DNA from: Mucilaginibacter sp.
GTDB lineage: Bacteria > Bacteroidota > Bacteroidia > Sphingobacteriales > Sphingobacteriaceae
Assembly (NCBI GenBank): GCA_016763755.1
Contig: JAESTD010000344.1
Coordinates: 1-47,038 of the forward strand
Reading direction: 5' to 3'
Length of the DNA: 47,038 nt
The notes under the pieces were generated by a model that had not been told where the DNA came from, did no database searches, and worked only from the letters and a program-made list of their open reading frames with translations. Made by a program: the position numbers and the translations under genes. The number at the start of each line of letters is the position of its first letter. Position 1 is the stretch's first letter. Positions 25,160-33,823 of this stretch are shown piece after piece.

Positions 25160-26986
25160 ATGGATAAGAATACATTCACAGGATTATTCCTGATCATGAT
25201 CATCCTTGGGGTTGGCGTGTTTTTAATGAAGCCAAACGAGGCCGAGATCAAAAAAGAACAGCTTACTGTTCACCAGGACTCAATAAAAAAGGGCCTGATA
25301 AAAACCGCTGCTGTCAAAGCAGATACAACTACCGCTAAAGTTGCAACCGTTACCGATTCTGCTACCTTGAAAGGCCCTTTCGGTGGCGCTATCAGTGGTA
25401 ATCAAACGTTTGTTACTTTAGAGAACGATGATGTACGCATTAAATTAAGCACTAAAGGTGGCCGTGTTTATAGTGCCGAGCTTAAAAAGTACCTCACCTA
25501 TGGTAAAAAGCCTTTGGTTTTGTTTGATGGTGATAAAAACACATTCGGCCTTAGCCTTGCTGCTGCCGGTAAGAACTTTAATACCAACGACCTTTACTTT
25601 ACGCCAAGCTCAACTGCACTAACCGTTGCGGGTAAAGATTCATCGTCAGTTACCATGCGTTTAAGCTACAGCGCAACGCAGTATATCGATTATGTGTACA
25701 GCTTAAAAGGTACTGGCTTTAAAGTGGGTTTAACCATCCGGTCAACCGGTATGGACCAGGTGTTGGCCAACAGCAATGTTTACAGCCTTAACTGGAACGC
25801 GAGTTTGAATAAGCTTGAAAAAGATATTAAACAAGAGCGCCAGTTCTCTACCGTTTACTACAAAAACACCGATGGTGATGTAGATTATCTGGCCGAGACC
25901 AAAGACGAGCAAAAAAGCATTGCTGATAAAAAAATGCAGTGGGTTGCATTTAAACAACACTTTTTCTCGAGCGTGTTGATTGCTAAAGATGGCATTACCA
26001 AATCTGACCTTGCCATTGCAACTAACGTAGCTGATGATGCAAGCGTTAAAGAAATGAAAGCCGGCTTACAACTAAGCCGCGATGCAAGTGGAGCAATTCC
26101 GTTGGAGTTTTACTTTGGCCCTAACCAGTTCAATACTTTAAAAGAGCAGGGTTACGATCTGCAAAAGATCATTAACCTGGGCTGGGGACCATTAAAATAC
26201 ATAAACCAGTTTGCGGTATTGCCGGTGTTCAACTTCCTTAAACAGTTTAACTGGAATTATGGATTAATCATTCTTGCGCTTACCGTATTGCTGAAGTTGG
26301 TTTTATCACCGCTTACCTATAAATCATACCTTTCGATGGCTAAAATGCGTGTCATTAAGCCTGAAATGGACGAGATCAAAGCGAAAGTTGGTGAAGATAA
26401 CCCTACCCTTTTACAACAGGAATATTTAAAGCTTTACAAAAAAGCAGGTGTAAACCCACTGGGTGGTTGTTTGCCTTTGTTGTTGCAAATGCCTATCGTG
26501 ATTGCATTCTTCCGTTTTTTCCCAAGCTTGTTTGAGCTTCGCGGCCAAAATTTCCTTTGGATGCATGATCTGTCTACCTATGATGATGTAATAAAGTTTT
26601 CAACCAACATCCCTATCATAGGTAACCACATCAGCGCCATGTGTTTGCTGATGACGATATCAACGTTGATCTATACGTATTTCAACAACCAGATCTCGGG
26701 CGCTACAGGCCAAATGAAGTACATTGGTTACATTACACCATTTATCTTCTTTGCTACACTGAACAGCTACCCTGCCGGTTTGAACTACTACTACTTCCTG
26801 GCCAACATGTTTACCTTCCTGCAACAATACCTGATCAAATTCATGGTTGACGACAAGAAGATCCATGCCCAGATCCAGGAAAACAAAAAGAAACCTGAGG
26901 ACCCTAAAAAGAAAAAATCAGGCTTCGCTGCCAAAATGGAAGAAATGATGCGCCAGCAACAACAGGTGCAGGCGAAGAAGAAATAA
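25160..26986 (+). CDS. yidC: Membrane protein insertase YidC, 608 aa
   Basis: Inserts and folds inner-membrane proteins with or without SecYEG. Layout: an N-terminal helix (about residues 6-22), a charged linker, a large periplasmic beta domain (about 75-330), and the conserved five-helix core starting near FNWNYGLIILALTVLLKLVL. The core includes the cytosolic hairpin KMRVIKPEMDEIKAKVG, then GVNPLGGCLPLLLQMPIVIAFFRFFPS. A basic tail (KKKPEDPKKKKSG..QAKKK) probably contacts ribosomes. Size and domains fit the Gram-negative type. It follows pyrG closely and ends before a strong terminator. Confidence 0.96.
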   Translation: MDKNTFTGLFLIMIILGVGVFLMKPNEAEIKKEQLTVHQDSIKKGLIKTAAVKADTTTAKVATVTDSATLKGPFGGAISGNQTFVTLENDDVRIKLSTKGGRVYSAELKKYLTYGKKPLVLFDGDKNTFGLSLAAAGKNFNTNDLYFTPSSTALTVAGKDSSSVTMRLSYSATQYIDYVYSLKGTGFKVGLTIRSTGMDQVLANSNVYSLNWNASLNKLEKDIKQERQFSTVYYKNTDGDVDYLAETKDEQKSIADKKMQWVAFKQHFFSSVLIAKDGITKSDLAIATNVADDASVKEMKAGLQLSRDASGAIPLEFYFGPNQFNTLKEQGYDLQKIINLGWGPLKYINQFAVLPVFNFLKQFNWNYGLIILALTVLLKLVLSPLTYKSYLSMAKMRVIKPEMDEIKAKVGEDNPTLLQQEYLKLYKKAGVNPLGGCLPLLLQMPIVIAFFRFFPSLFELRGQNFLWMHDLSTYDDVIKFSTNIPIIGNHISAMCLLMTISTLIYTYFNNQISGATGQMKYIGYITPFIFFATLNSYPAGLNYYYFLANMFTFLQQYLIKFMVDDKKIHAQIQENKKKPEDPKKKKSGFAAKMEEMMRQQQQVQAKKK

Positions 26987-26992
26987 GTTGTT

Positions 26993-27021
26993 TAGTGATT
27001 GGTTAATTAGAGATTAGTTAG
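26993..27021 (+). repeat. Short degenerate 7-8 bp array (TAGTGAT/TTAGAGAT words)
   Basis: TAGTGAT-TGGTTAAT-TAGAGAT-TAGTTAG, one orientation only, between the yidC stop and its terminator. It resembles one arm of the other word arrays in this window. Confidence 0.4.
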
Positions 27022-27036
27022 CCTTTAATATAGAGA

Positions 27037-27069
27037 AGACCCGCGGTTGAAAAAGCTGCGGGTCTTTTT
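27037..27069 (+). terminator. Intrinsic terminator of pyrG-yidC
   Basis: 8-bp stem AGACCCGC/GCGGGTCT followed by TTTTTGTTTTTT. Confidence 0.88.
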
Positions 27070-27089
27070 GTTTTTTATATCTTTAGGCC

Positions 27090-27641
27090 ATGACCACCCA
27101 ATACAATGAATATTTAATTGAGGTAAAAAACTTGGGCGTTGGTTACGAAGGTAATATTGCTTTTGACACCATTTACGAGAATGATCCTTACGAATCAAAT
27201 TCTTATCATGCTGTTCGTGTGATCAAAGATAGGGTCTCTATCGCTAACATCTTGCTAAAAGGCTCAGGCGGGGCTACCGGGGTGTATGACAATTCTTTTG
27301 TGCTGCTAAACGGCACTTTTATTACGCGTTGTACCAACACGGTTTATGCTTTTAGCCTACCCCACCTTCAATTAAAATGGAGTAAAGAACTTGACGTTGC
27401 CACTTGTTTCCAGCTTTTTGATTTTGAGGGCGATGTGCTTGTACATGGTGAATGCCAAATAACGAGGATAACAACAGAAGGCGATATCAAATGGGAGTTT
27501 AGCGCCAGAGATATCTTTGTAAACTTGAACGGCCATAACGAATTTGAAATTATTGATAAGCAAATAAAGCTTGTTGATTTTGAAAATTATGAATACCTAC
27601 TTGATAGCAACGGCAAACTTATTAGCGAGCGATTACTATAA
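27090..27641 (+). CDS. Uncharacterised beta-rich protein, 183 aa
   Basis: Not recognised at family level. There is no signal peptide or membrane helix. The sequence alternates short beta strands with turns (FVLLNGTFITRCTNTVYAFS, LQLKWSKELDVATCFQLFDF, GDVLVHGECQITRITTEGDIKWEF), like blades of a small propeller or PQQ-like repeat, ending FENYEYLLDSNGKLISE. It stands alone behind the yidC terminator, with a TATCTTTA -7-like box 4 nt before the ATG. No function is proposed. Confidence 0.72.
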   Translation: MTTQYNEYLIEVKNLGVGYEGNIAFDTIYENDPYESNSYHAVRVIKDRVSIANILLKGSGGATGVYDNSFVLLNGTFITRCTNTVYAFSLPHLQLKWSKELDVATCFQLFDFEGDVLVHGECQITRITTEGDIKWEFSARDIFVNLNGHNEFEIIDKQIKLVDFENYEYLLDSNGKLISERLL

Positions 27642-27660
27642 CTAAGTAAGCAAAACACTC

Positions 27661-27697
27661 CCGGACTTTCCGTCTTTACCAACTTTCGGACTTTTTT
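27661..27697. repeat. Short-word array sharing AAGTCCGAAAGT with the purS-hpt gap
   Basis: GGACTTTCC-GTCTTTACC-AACTTTCGG-ACTTTTTT, period about 8-9. Its reverse complement contains AAGTCCGAAAGT, also present at 33846-33857. The terminal T-run may also end the upstream transcript. Confidence 0.6.
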
Positions 27698-27729
27698 CAA
27701 TTAAGACTAATAATTTTAGCAATTATATT

Positions 27730-27737
27730 TACATTTG
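27730..27737 (+). promoter_or_regulatory. -7 box (TACATTTG) of the exonuclease/GIY-YIG gene
   Basis: TTTACATTTGTTATTACC, ending 8 nt before the ATG; a near-leaderless start is likely. Confidence 0.6.
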
Positions 27738-27745
27738 TTATTACC

Positions 27746-29110
27746 ATGTATGCAATTGTAGATATCGAGACGACGGGTGGGCATGCCAGTGCTAACGGCA
27801 TTACCGAGGTGGCTATTTGCATACACGATGGTAAGAAGATCACCCGCCGGTTTGAGACCTTGGTCAATCCGCAGCGCGACATTCCCGTTTACATTAGCGC
27901 ATTAACCGGTATAACCAACGATATGGTGCAAAAGGCGCCATTATTTGAGGATGTTGCTGCCGAAATATTCCACCTGCTTAAAGGGCAGATCTTTGTGGCG
28001 CATAACGTTAACTTCGATTACTCTTTTCTTCGGTACCACCTCAATGCTGCCGGTTATGAGATGAACCTTAACAAGCTTTGCACCGTTAGACTGGGGCGTA
28101 AAATTATGCCTGGACTGATGTCATACAGCCTGGGTAAGCTTTGCACGCACTTGGGTATCGCCAATAATGCCCGCCACCGTGCCATGGGTGATGCCGAGGC
28201 TACCACGCAACTATTCTCTATCCTGATGAGCAGAGATAGCGATAACCATATCAGCAAAGCGCTTAAACAAAACAGTAAAGAACAACGACTGCCCGCCAAT
28301 TTACCCAAAGCGGATATTGAAGCCCTGCCACCCAACCCGGGGGTTTATTATTTCCATGATCAAAAGGGCAAGGTGATTTATGTAGGCAAAGCTAAGAACT
28401 TGCGTAAGCGAGTAATTAGTCACTTTACGGGCAACAATCCTAATCTGCAGCGCCAGGAGTTTTTGAAGAACATCCATCACATCACCCACCAGGTTTGCGG
28501 TACAGAACTGATCGCTTTTGTGCTGGAGGCAGTTGAGATAAAACGCCTGTGGCCAAAGTACAATCGCTCGTTAAAACGCTTTGAGAATACCTTTGGCATT
28601 TATATGTATGAGGACCAGCGTGGTTACCTGCGCCTGGCCGTTGATAAACATCGCAAGCACATGCCTGCTGTTTATGCCTGCAACTCATTGTTGGAAGGTC
28701 ATAACCTGCTGAATAGTTTGATTGAAACCTACGGCCTTTGCCCTAAGCTTTGCTTTGTGCAAAAAAACGATCAGCCCTGCAGTGGTACCAACGTTGGTGC
28801 TTGTGCCTGCGAAGGACACGAATCTCCGGAGATTTACAATGAACGCATAGCACAAGCTCTTGAGCAATTGAAAAAAACGCTACCCACCTTCGCCATTCGC
28901 GATGAGGGCCGCACCGGCGATGAACATAGCTGTATCCTGATAGAAGAAGGCCGTTTTTATGGTATGGGCTACATCTCTCATTATTACAATGCCGATAACC
29001 TGCAGGCTTTAAAAAACTATCTCACCCCCTATCCAGGCAACGATTATATCCGCAATATTGTAACCGGTTATGCCGACCGCTTCCCGCAGCGTAAGGTGAT
29101 GTTTGCGTAG
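27746..29110 (+). CDS. DnaQ-like 3'-5' exonuclease fused to a UvrC-type GIY-YIG nuclease, 454 aa
   Basis: Residues 1-170 form a DEDDh exonuclease: YAIVDIETTGG (motif I), HNVNFDYSFL (motif II), RHRAMGDAEAT (motif III with the catalytic His). Residues about 195-275 form a GIY-YIG domain: PGVYYFHDQKGKVIYVGKAKNLRKRV, as in UvrC and Cho. The rest resembles the region after GIY-YIG in UvrC, with Cys pairs (LCPKLCFVQ, GACACEG), but has no RNase H-like second nuclease. This suggests a Cho-like 3' incision activity joined to end-trimming in excision repair. The fusion occurs in several phyla; its precise role is not known to me. Confidence 0.9.
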   Translation: MYAIVDIETTGGHASANGITEVAICIHDGKKITRRFETLVNPQRDIPVYISALTGITNDMVQKAPLFEDVAAEIFHLLKGQIFVAHNVNFDYSFLRYHLNAAGYEMNLNKLCTVRLGRKIMPGLMSYSLGKLCTHLGIANNARHRAMGDAEATTQLFSILMSRDSDNHISKALKQNSKEQRLPANLPKADIEALPPNPGVYYFHDQKGKVIYVGKAKNLRKRVISHFTGNNPNLQRQEFLKNIHHITHQVCGTELIAFVLEAVEIKRLWPKYNRSLKRFENTFGIYMYEDQRGYLRLAVDKHRKHMPAVYACNSLLEGHNLLNSLIETYGLCPKLCFVQKNDQPCSGTNVGACACEGHESPEIYNERIAQALEQLKKTLPTFAIRDEGRTGDEHSCILIEEGRFYGMGYISHYYNADNLQALKNYLTPYPGNDYIRNIVTGYADRFPQRKVMFA

Positions 29111-29125
29111 TTGTTCGCTCTCTCT

Positions 29126-29262
29126 GCGCGTCATTGCGAGGTACGAGACAACCGACCATAGGGAGCTCATTGATGCCTTAAAAAATAAAATTATCAATAA
29201 TCTCCGAACTATACGGAGCCGCTTGTCCTAAAGAGGTTGCGTCGTACCTCGCAATTGACGCG
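29126..29262. repeat. Inverted GTCATTGCGAG-type element
   Basis: Left arm GCGCGTCATTGCGAGGTACG (29126 onward) and right arm GTCGTACCTCGCAATTGACG CG (to 29262) are nearly exact complements around a 90-bp middle that itself contains TTGATGCC/TTATCAAT complementary stretches. It shares the CGTCATTGCGAG head with the cluster at 2415-2670. The 256-bp gap holding it contains no gene. Confidence 0.78.
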
Positions 29263-29366
29263 TTATAGAAATTCCGGCAATCCAACAAATCCATCTGATC
29301 CCGGTCAAACAAAACAACTATCCTAAAAGTTAATTTATTATACTTTAACTATTAAAACATCAACCA

Positions 29367-29903
29367 ATGGATAGCATTAACCAACAACAACCCGAAGATA
29401 ATTTTGAGAACCTGGAAGGCAACGAAGCCTGGAAAAAGATGAAAGAGCTGGCGGAAGCTGCTTCAAGCTGTTTTTTCTGCAGCAATATCAAAACAGGACT
29501 TCCGTTTTCTACCCGCCCTATGTCGCCCCAAAAAATTGATGACAACGGCGACCTGTGGTTTCTGAGCGCTGATGACAGCCATAAAAACGAGGAGATTAGC
29601 AAAGACCCTTTTGTGCAGCTTTTATTTCAAGGCTCGGCACATTCTGATTTTTTAAACGTTTACGGCACAGCCGAAATCAGCAAAGACAAAGAAAAAATAA
29701 AAGAGCTTTGGGAACCCATCCTAAAAACATGGTTTACCGAAGGTATAGATGATCCTCGCATCACCGTTATAAAAGTATCCCCAACCCAAGGCTATTACTG
29801 GGATAACAAGCATGGTAACGCCATTGCCTTTGTAAAACAATTGGTGGGCGCAGCCATCGGTAAAACTTTGGATGATTCTATTGAAGGGAAGCTTGAGGCT
29901 TAA
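29367..29903 (+). CDS. Pyridoxamine 5'-phosphate oxidase-like flavoprotein (general stress protein 26 family), 178 aa
   Basis: A split-barrel FMN-binding fold: EGNEAWKKMKELAEAASSCFFCSNIKTGLPFSTRPMSP, DDNGDLWFLSADDSHKNEEI, DPFVQLLFQGSAHSDFLNVYGTAEISKD, then IDDPRITVIKVSPTQGYYWDNKHG. This order is typical of the YdaG/general stress protein 26 branch of the PNPOx family. These bind FMN or F420-like cofactors and are often stress-linked, but the substrate is unknown. It converges on pyrF across an inverted heptamer array. Confidence 0.85.
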   Translation: MDSINQQQPEDNFENLEGNEAWKKMKELAEAASSCFFCSNIKTGLPFSTRPMSPQKIDDNGDLWFLSADDSHKNEEISKDPFVQLLFQGSAHSDFLNVYGTAEISKDKEKIKELWEPILKTWFTEGIDDPRITVIKVSPTQGYYWDNKHGNAIAFVKQLVGAAIGKTLDDSIEGKLEA

Positions 29904-29915
29904 GCCTCTAATAGA

Positions 29916-29992
29916 GACAGGAATCAAGAGCCAAGAATCAAGAACGAACTCCTGTCCTGATTCCTGATTCTTGATTCTTATTGTCTTGCTTC
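29916..29992. repeat. Inverted pair of heptamer arrays (GAATCAA/TTCTTGA words)
   Basis: Left units GGAATCA, AGAGCCA, AGAATCA, AGAACGA (about 29920-29947); right units TGATTCC, TGATTCT, TGATTCT, TATTGTC, TTGCTTC (about 29957-29992). The arms can pair as a long hairpin with a short loop between the convergent genes. The GAATCAA word also occurs at 17901-17931. The last unit touches the pyrF stop codon. Confidence 0.82.
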
Positions 29993-30826
29993 TTAGATCA
30001 CTCCCGCTTTCTCCAGCTCTTCCTGCATCTGCTGTTGCAGTTTCAGAGATTCGGCACGGGCGGCTTCGGCGAAGTTCTCGTCGTTGCCGGCATAGATGAT
30101 ACCACGTGACGAGTTTACGATCAGGCCGCAATCCTTCGTCATGCCGTACTGACAAACGTCCTGCAAGCTGCCACCCTGCGCACCAACGCCAGGTACTAAC
30201 AGAAAGTTATCGGGTGCATGTTTGCGTATATCAGTAAATTCGGTGCTTTTGGTGGCACCCACTACATACATCAATCTATCGGCACCGGCCCAGGTGTTAG
30301 CTTTTTTAATAACAGTTTCATACAGATAGCCATCGCCAGTGTTAAGATATTGAAAATCCTTGCTGCCGATAGATGAGGTAAGCGCCAGGATGATCACCCA
30401 TTTGCCATCGTATTTTAAATAAGGCGTAACGCTGTCGTTCCCCATATATGGCGTAACAGTGATGGCATCAAAATCCATCCCGGTGTTTTCCTTATCAAAA
30501 AAGGCTTTGGCGTAGTTATCAGAGGTGTTGCCGATGTCGCCGCGTTTGGCATCTATGATGCTCAGGATATCTTTCGGAATGTACTGCTCTGTTGAAATTA
30601 AGCTTTGCAGGCCTTTTAAACCACGTGCTTCATAAAAAGCTGCGTTGGGTTTGTAGGCGATACAAAGATCTTTAGTAGCATCAATTATACGCTTATTGAA
30701 CTCAAAAACCGGATCGGGATATTCTTTCAAGAAAGCCGGGATCTTCTCCATATCGGTATCTAACCCAACACATAAAAAAGATTTTTTTTGTTTTATTTGC
30801 TCAATAAGCTGCGCGCGAGATATCAT
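29993..30826 (-). CDS. pyrF: Orotidine 5'-phosphate decarboxylase (family 2), 277 aa
   Basis: Last step of UMP synthesis. [14 protein letters not shown] at the N-terminus, the catalytic [18 protein letters not shown] (K/D network), [25 protein letters not shown] and [10 protein letters not shown] match the longer family-2 OMP decarboxylases. A TTG at 30856 would add ten residues but overlaps a TAGTTTTG -7 box, so the ATG at 30826 ([10 protein letters not shown]) is chosen. The stop codon sits at the end of a heptamer array. Confidence 0.95.
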   Translation of the reverse strand: MISRAQLIEQIKQKKSFLCVGLDTDMEKIPAFLKEYPDPVFEFNKRIIDATKDLCIAYKPNAAFYEARGLKGLQSLISTEQYIPKDILSIIDAKRGDIGNTSDNYAKAFFDKENTGMDFDAITVTPYMGNDSVTPYLKYDGKWVIILALTSSIGSKDFQYLNTGDGYLYETVIKKANTWAGADRLMYVVGATKSTEFTDIRKHAPDNFLLVPGVGAQGGSLQDVCQYGMTKDCGLIVNSSRGIIYAGNDENFAEAARAESLKLQQQMQEELEKAGVI

Positions 30827-30853
30827 GTTAGCGTGTAATTGATTATGGTGCGG

Positions 30854-30861
30854 CAAAACTA
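30854..30861 (-). promoter_or_regulatory. -7 box (TAGTTTTG) of pyrF
   Basis: On the minus strand ATGTAGTTTTGCCGC, 27 nt before the pyrF ATG. Confidence 0.55.
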
Positions 30862-30892
30862 CATAAATAAGGTTAACCCTTAATTTTTTTAA

Positions 30893-30900
30893 TAAATTTG
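30893..30900 (+). promoter_or_regulatory. -7 box (TAAATTTG) of rho
   Basis: Exact TAnnTTTG match 181 nt before the rho ATG, implying a leader of roughly 175 nt with no gene in it. Other start sites closer to the gene are not excluded. Confidence 0.45.
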
Positions 30901-31081
30901 CATTCTAAAAATATTTCATTAACATTGCAGTGTTTTCCTGAATTATTTCTTGTACTAAAGAAACAATTTTAATTTTCCACGTTATTATTATCTGATCTAA
31001 TACTTGCCTGGGTTAACGTTGTACGTCAGGACTTCCAAAACAACTTCATTATAAAAATCCTTTTGAACTATATTTCATAAC

Positions 31082-32704
31082 ATGTCTGAGACAACTGAAT
31101 TGAACGACAAACTCGTTTCTGAGTTGCGCGAAATTGCTAAGAGTTTAGGTATTGCCGAAGCTGATGAACTGCGCAAGGCGCCGCTTATAGCAGCTATAAC
31201 CGAGCAACAACAACTAATAGCCGTAGCACGGGAACAACAAAATATAACCAACAACAATTACGCTGAAAAAGCTGCCGAAGCCACCCCTGCTGCCGAGGCC
31301 GAAGAAAAACCCCGTAAACGCACACGTGTAGTTAAGGGTAAAGAACAACCACGCGTTGAGGTACGTTTGGATGACACCAACTTGTTTGACCAACAAGAAG
31401 AAGAATCTCAGCCTGATGCTGAAGAAACTCAGGCTACCGAACAACCTGTGGCAGAAACCACAGAAGAAGCGCCACAAGCAGGCCAGCCTGATGCAGCACC
31501 AATTGCAGAAAACCCTCGCCCGCAGAAATTTGATCGCAGGAATAACCAGCAACAACAAAAAGCACAGGAGCCTGCCATTAACATGGATTTCGATAACGTA
31601 ATTGTCAACGAAGGTGTGCTGGAAATTATGCCTGATGGTTACGGCTTCCTTCGCTCATCAGACTATAATTATTTAACATCTCCTGATGATATTTATGTAT
31701 CACAGTCGCAGATAAAATTATTTGGTCTAAAAACCGGCGACACTGTACGCGGCAGCATCCGCCCGCCAAAAGAAGGTGAAAAATACTTCCCATTGGTACG
31801 TGTAGAAGCTATCAACGGTCGTATCCCTGCTGAGGTGCGTGACCGTGTGCCTTTTGACCACTTAACACCGCTTTTCCCATCAGAAAAACTAAGCCTGTTT
31901 ACTGATCCTAACAACTACTCAACCCGCATTATGGACCTGTTTTCGCCGATAGGTAAAGGTCAGCGTGGTTTGATCGTGGCACAGCCTAAAACAGGTAAAA
32001 CCATGTTGTTGAAAGATGTGGCTAACGCAATTGCAAAAAATCACCCTGAAGTGTACCTGATCATCCTGCTGATTGATGAGCGCCCGGAAGAGGTTACCGA
32101 TATGGCCCGCAGCGTACGTGCCGAGGTGGTTTCATCAACATTTGATGAGCCGGCAGAGCGCCACGTAAAAATTGCCAACATCGTATTAGAAAAAGCTAAA
32201 CGTATGGTTGAGTGTGGCCACGATGTGGTTATATTGCTTGATTCTATTACCCGCCTGGCACGTGCTTATAACACAGTTGCCCCTGCATCAGGTAAAATAT
32301 TATCAGGTGGTGTGGATGCCAACGCATTGCACAAGCCAAAACGTTTCTTTGGTGCGGCACGTAACATTGAGGATGGCGGATCGCTAACCATCATCGCTAC
32401 TGCATTAACCGAGACCGGTTCTAAAATGGACGAGGTCATCTTTGAAGAATTTAAAGGTACCGGTAACATGGAGCTTCAGTTAGACCGTAAACTGTCTAAC
32501 AAACGTATATTCCCTGCTATCGATATTACAGCATCAAGCACACGCCGTGATGATCTGTTGCTTGACCGCGATACCCTGCAACGCATCTGGATATTGCGTA
32601 ACCACCTTGCCGACATGAATTCGCAGGAATCGATGGAATTTTTACAGGCACAAATTCGTGGTACAAAAACTAACGAAGAGTTCTTAATATCAATGAATTC
32701 ATAA
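31082..32704 (+). CDS. rho: Transcription termination factor Rho, 540 aa
   Basis: Hexameric RNA-dependent ATPase. An N-terminal Rho_N helix bundle ([18 protein letters not shown]..) is followed by a low-complexity E/Q/A/P/N-rich stretch (about residues 60-165), absent from E. coli Rho. Then come the RNA-binding cold-shock-like domain ([30 protein letters not shown]) and the RecA-like motor with Walker [22 protein letters not shown], and Walker [17 protein letters not shown]. It is about 120 residues longer than E. coli Rho because of the insert. Disordered Rho inserts are known in Bacteroides. The gene stands alone with a long leader. Confidence 0.97.
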   Translation: MSETTELNDKLVSELREIAKSLGIAEADELRKAPLIAAITEQQQLIAVAREQQNITNNNYAEKAAEATPAAEAEEKPRKRTRVVKGKEQPRVEVRLDDTNLFDQQEEESQPDAEETQATEQPVAETTEEAPQAGQPDAAPIAENPRPQKFDRRNNQQQQKAQEPAINMDFDNVIVNEGVLEIMPDGYGFLRSSDYNYLTSPDDIYVSQSQIKLFGLKTGDTVRGSIRPPKEGEKYFPLVRVEAINGRIPAEVRDRVPFDHLTPLFPSEKLSLFTDPNNYSTRIMDLFSPIGKGQRGLIVAQPKTGKTMLLKDVANAIAKNHPEVYLIILLIDERPEEVTDMARSVRAEVVSSTFDEPAERHVKIANIVLEKAKRMVECGHDVVILLDSITRLARAYNTVAPASGKILSGGVDANALHKPKRFFGAARNIEDGGSLTIIATALTETGSKMDEVIFEEFKGTGNMELQLDRKLSNKRIFPAIDITASSTRRDDLLLDRDTLQRIWILRNHLADMNSQESMEFLQAQIRGTKTNEEFLISMNS

Positions 32705-32717
32705 TATTTTCATACAA

Positions 32718-32765
32718 AAAGGAGTTATAAATAACGTAAGGTTAATTGTAACTCCTTTGCGTTTT
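32718..32765 (+). terminator. Possible intrinsic terminator of rho
   Basis: AAAGGAGTTA/TAACTCCTTT stem, 21-nt loop, then GCGTTTTT. The long loop makes it a weak candidate. Confidence 0.5.
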
Positions 32766-32794
32766 TATAATATTTGTGATACCTTCATAACATT

Positions 32795-33529
32795 ATGCGG
32801 CTACGGGTTAAAAAACATTTACCGAATGCAATTACGTGTGCAAATCTGTTCAGCGGTTGTATTGGTATTGTTTTTACTTTTCAGGATAACCTGATATTTG
32901 CTGCTTATGCCATTTTCCTGGCTGCAATCTTTGACTTTTTTGACGGTTTCGCTTCGCGGGTTTTACGATCATTCTCAGGTATTGGCAAAGATTTGGATTC
33001 TCTTGCGGATATGGTAAGTTTCGGCGTACTGCCATCAGCAATTATGTACATGCTGATGCTGCAAACCAAGCAAATACCAAACGTTAGCGAGTGGTTAAAC
33101 TTTATTGCTTTCCTTATCCCGGTATTTTCGGCACTAAGGCTGGCCAAATTCAACAATGATACCCGCCAGGCCGAAAGCTTTATCGGCCTGCCAACACCGG
33201 CAAACGCTATCCTGATCGCATCAATACCTTTGATATTGCCGCAATACGCAATTTTTGCACGCTACGTGCATAACCCTTATGTATTATCGGTGTTTATCAT
33301 CGTGATGTGTACGCTACTGGTAGCCGAATTACCGCTCATGTCGTTGAAATTTAAGGACCGCGATTTTAACAAAAACTTTTACAGGTATTTATTACTGCTA
33401 TTTTCGGCAATACTCATTCTATTTTTTAAATTTGCGGCGGTTCCGGTGGTTATCGTAATGTATATCACCCTATCGTTAATTCAATTAAAATTTGCAGATC
33501 ATACCCTGGTAGGCGGTTCAAAGAAATAA
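32795..33529 (+). CDS. pssA: CDP-diacylglycerol-serine O-phosphatidyltransferase, 244 aa
   Basis: Makes phosphatidylserine, the precursor of phosphatidylethanolamine. The CDP-alcohol phosphotransferase motif is present as DFFDGFASRVL...GKDLDSLAD (DxxDGxxAR with Ala to Ser, then GxxxDxxxD), followed by MVSFGVLP. Six to eight membrane helices follow (PNAITCANLFSGCIGIVF, LIFAAYAIFLAAIFDFF, WLNFIAFLIPVFSALRLA, ANAILIASIPLILPQYAIF, YVLSVFIIVMCTLLVAELP, and two at the end). Length fits the Bacillus-type PssA. It is followed 36 nt later by purS. Confidence 0.94.
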   Translation: MRLRVKKHLPNAITCANLFSGCIGIVFTFQDNLIFAAYAIFLAAIFDFFDGFASRVLRSFSGIGKDLDSLADMVSFGVLPSAIMYMLMLQTKQIPNVSEWLNFIAFLIPVFSALRLAKFNNDTRQAESFIGLPTPANAILIASIPLILPQYAIFARYVHNPYVLSVFIIVMCTLLVAELPLMSLKFKDRDFNKNFYRYLLLLFSAILILFFKFAAVPVVIVMYITLSLIQLKFADHTLVGGSKK

Positions 33530-33565
33530 CTGTTTATAAGGTATCATCCTCTTTAACTTCAAAAA

Positions 33566-33820
33566 ATGAAAACATTTCTGGCCGAAATTGATGTAATGCC
33601 TAAAAAAGAAATTCTTGACCCACAAGGTAAAGCCGTAACCGGAAGCATGAAAAACCTTGGCTTGTCTGAGATACAAAACGTGCGTATCGGTAAACATATT
33701 TCTTTAGAAATTGATGCTGATAACGAGGCTACCGCAAATGCAAAAGTTGATGAAGCCTGCAAAAACCTGTTAGCGAACCTTATTATGGAAAGCTATACTT
33801 TTACTTTGACAGAGAAGTAG
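33566..33820 (+). CDS. purS: Phosphoribosylformylglycinamidine synthase subunit PurS, 84 aa
   Basis: Small structural subunit of the three-part FGAM synthase (PurSLQ) of purine synthesis. It has the family pattern: a short first strand, DPQGKAVTGSMKNLGLSEIQNVRIGKHI with the NLGxxxVxxVRxGK core, EIDADNEATANAKVDEACKNLLANLIMESYTF. purL and purQ are not in the window, so this gene is separated from them here. Confidence 0.9.
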   Translation: MKTFLAEIDVMPKKEILDPQGKAVTGSMKNLGLSEIQNVRIGKHISLEIDADNEATANAKVDEACKNLLANLIMESYTFTLTEK

Positions 33821-33823
33821 TTA

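Noticed and set aside
30862..31081. Riboswitch in the rho leader
   Set aside because: The AT-rich leader shows no recognisable aptamer core or clear terminator; only a long 5' leader can be claimed.
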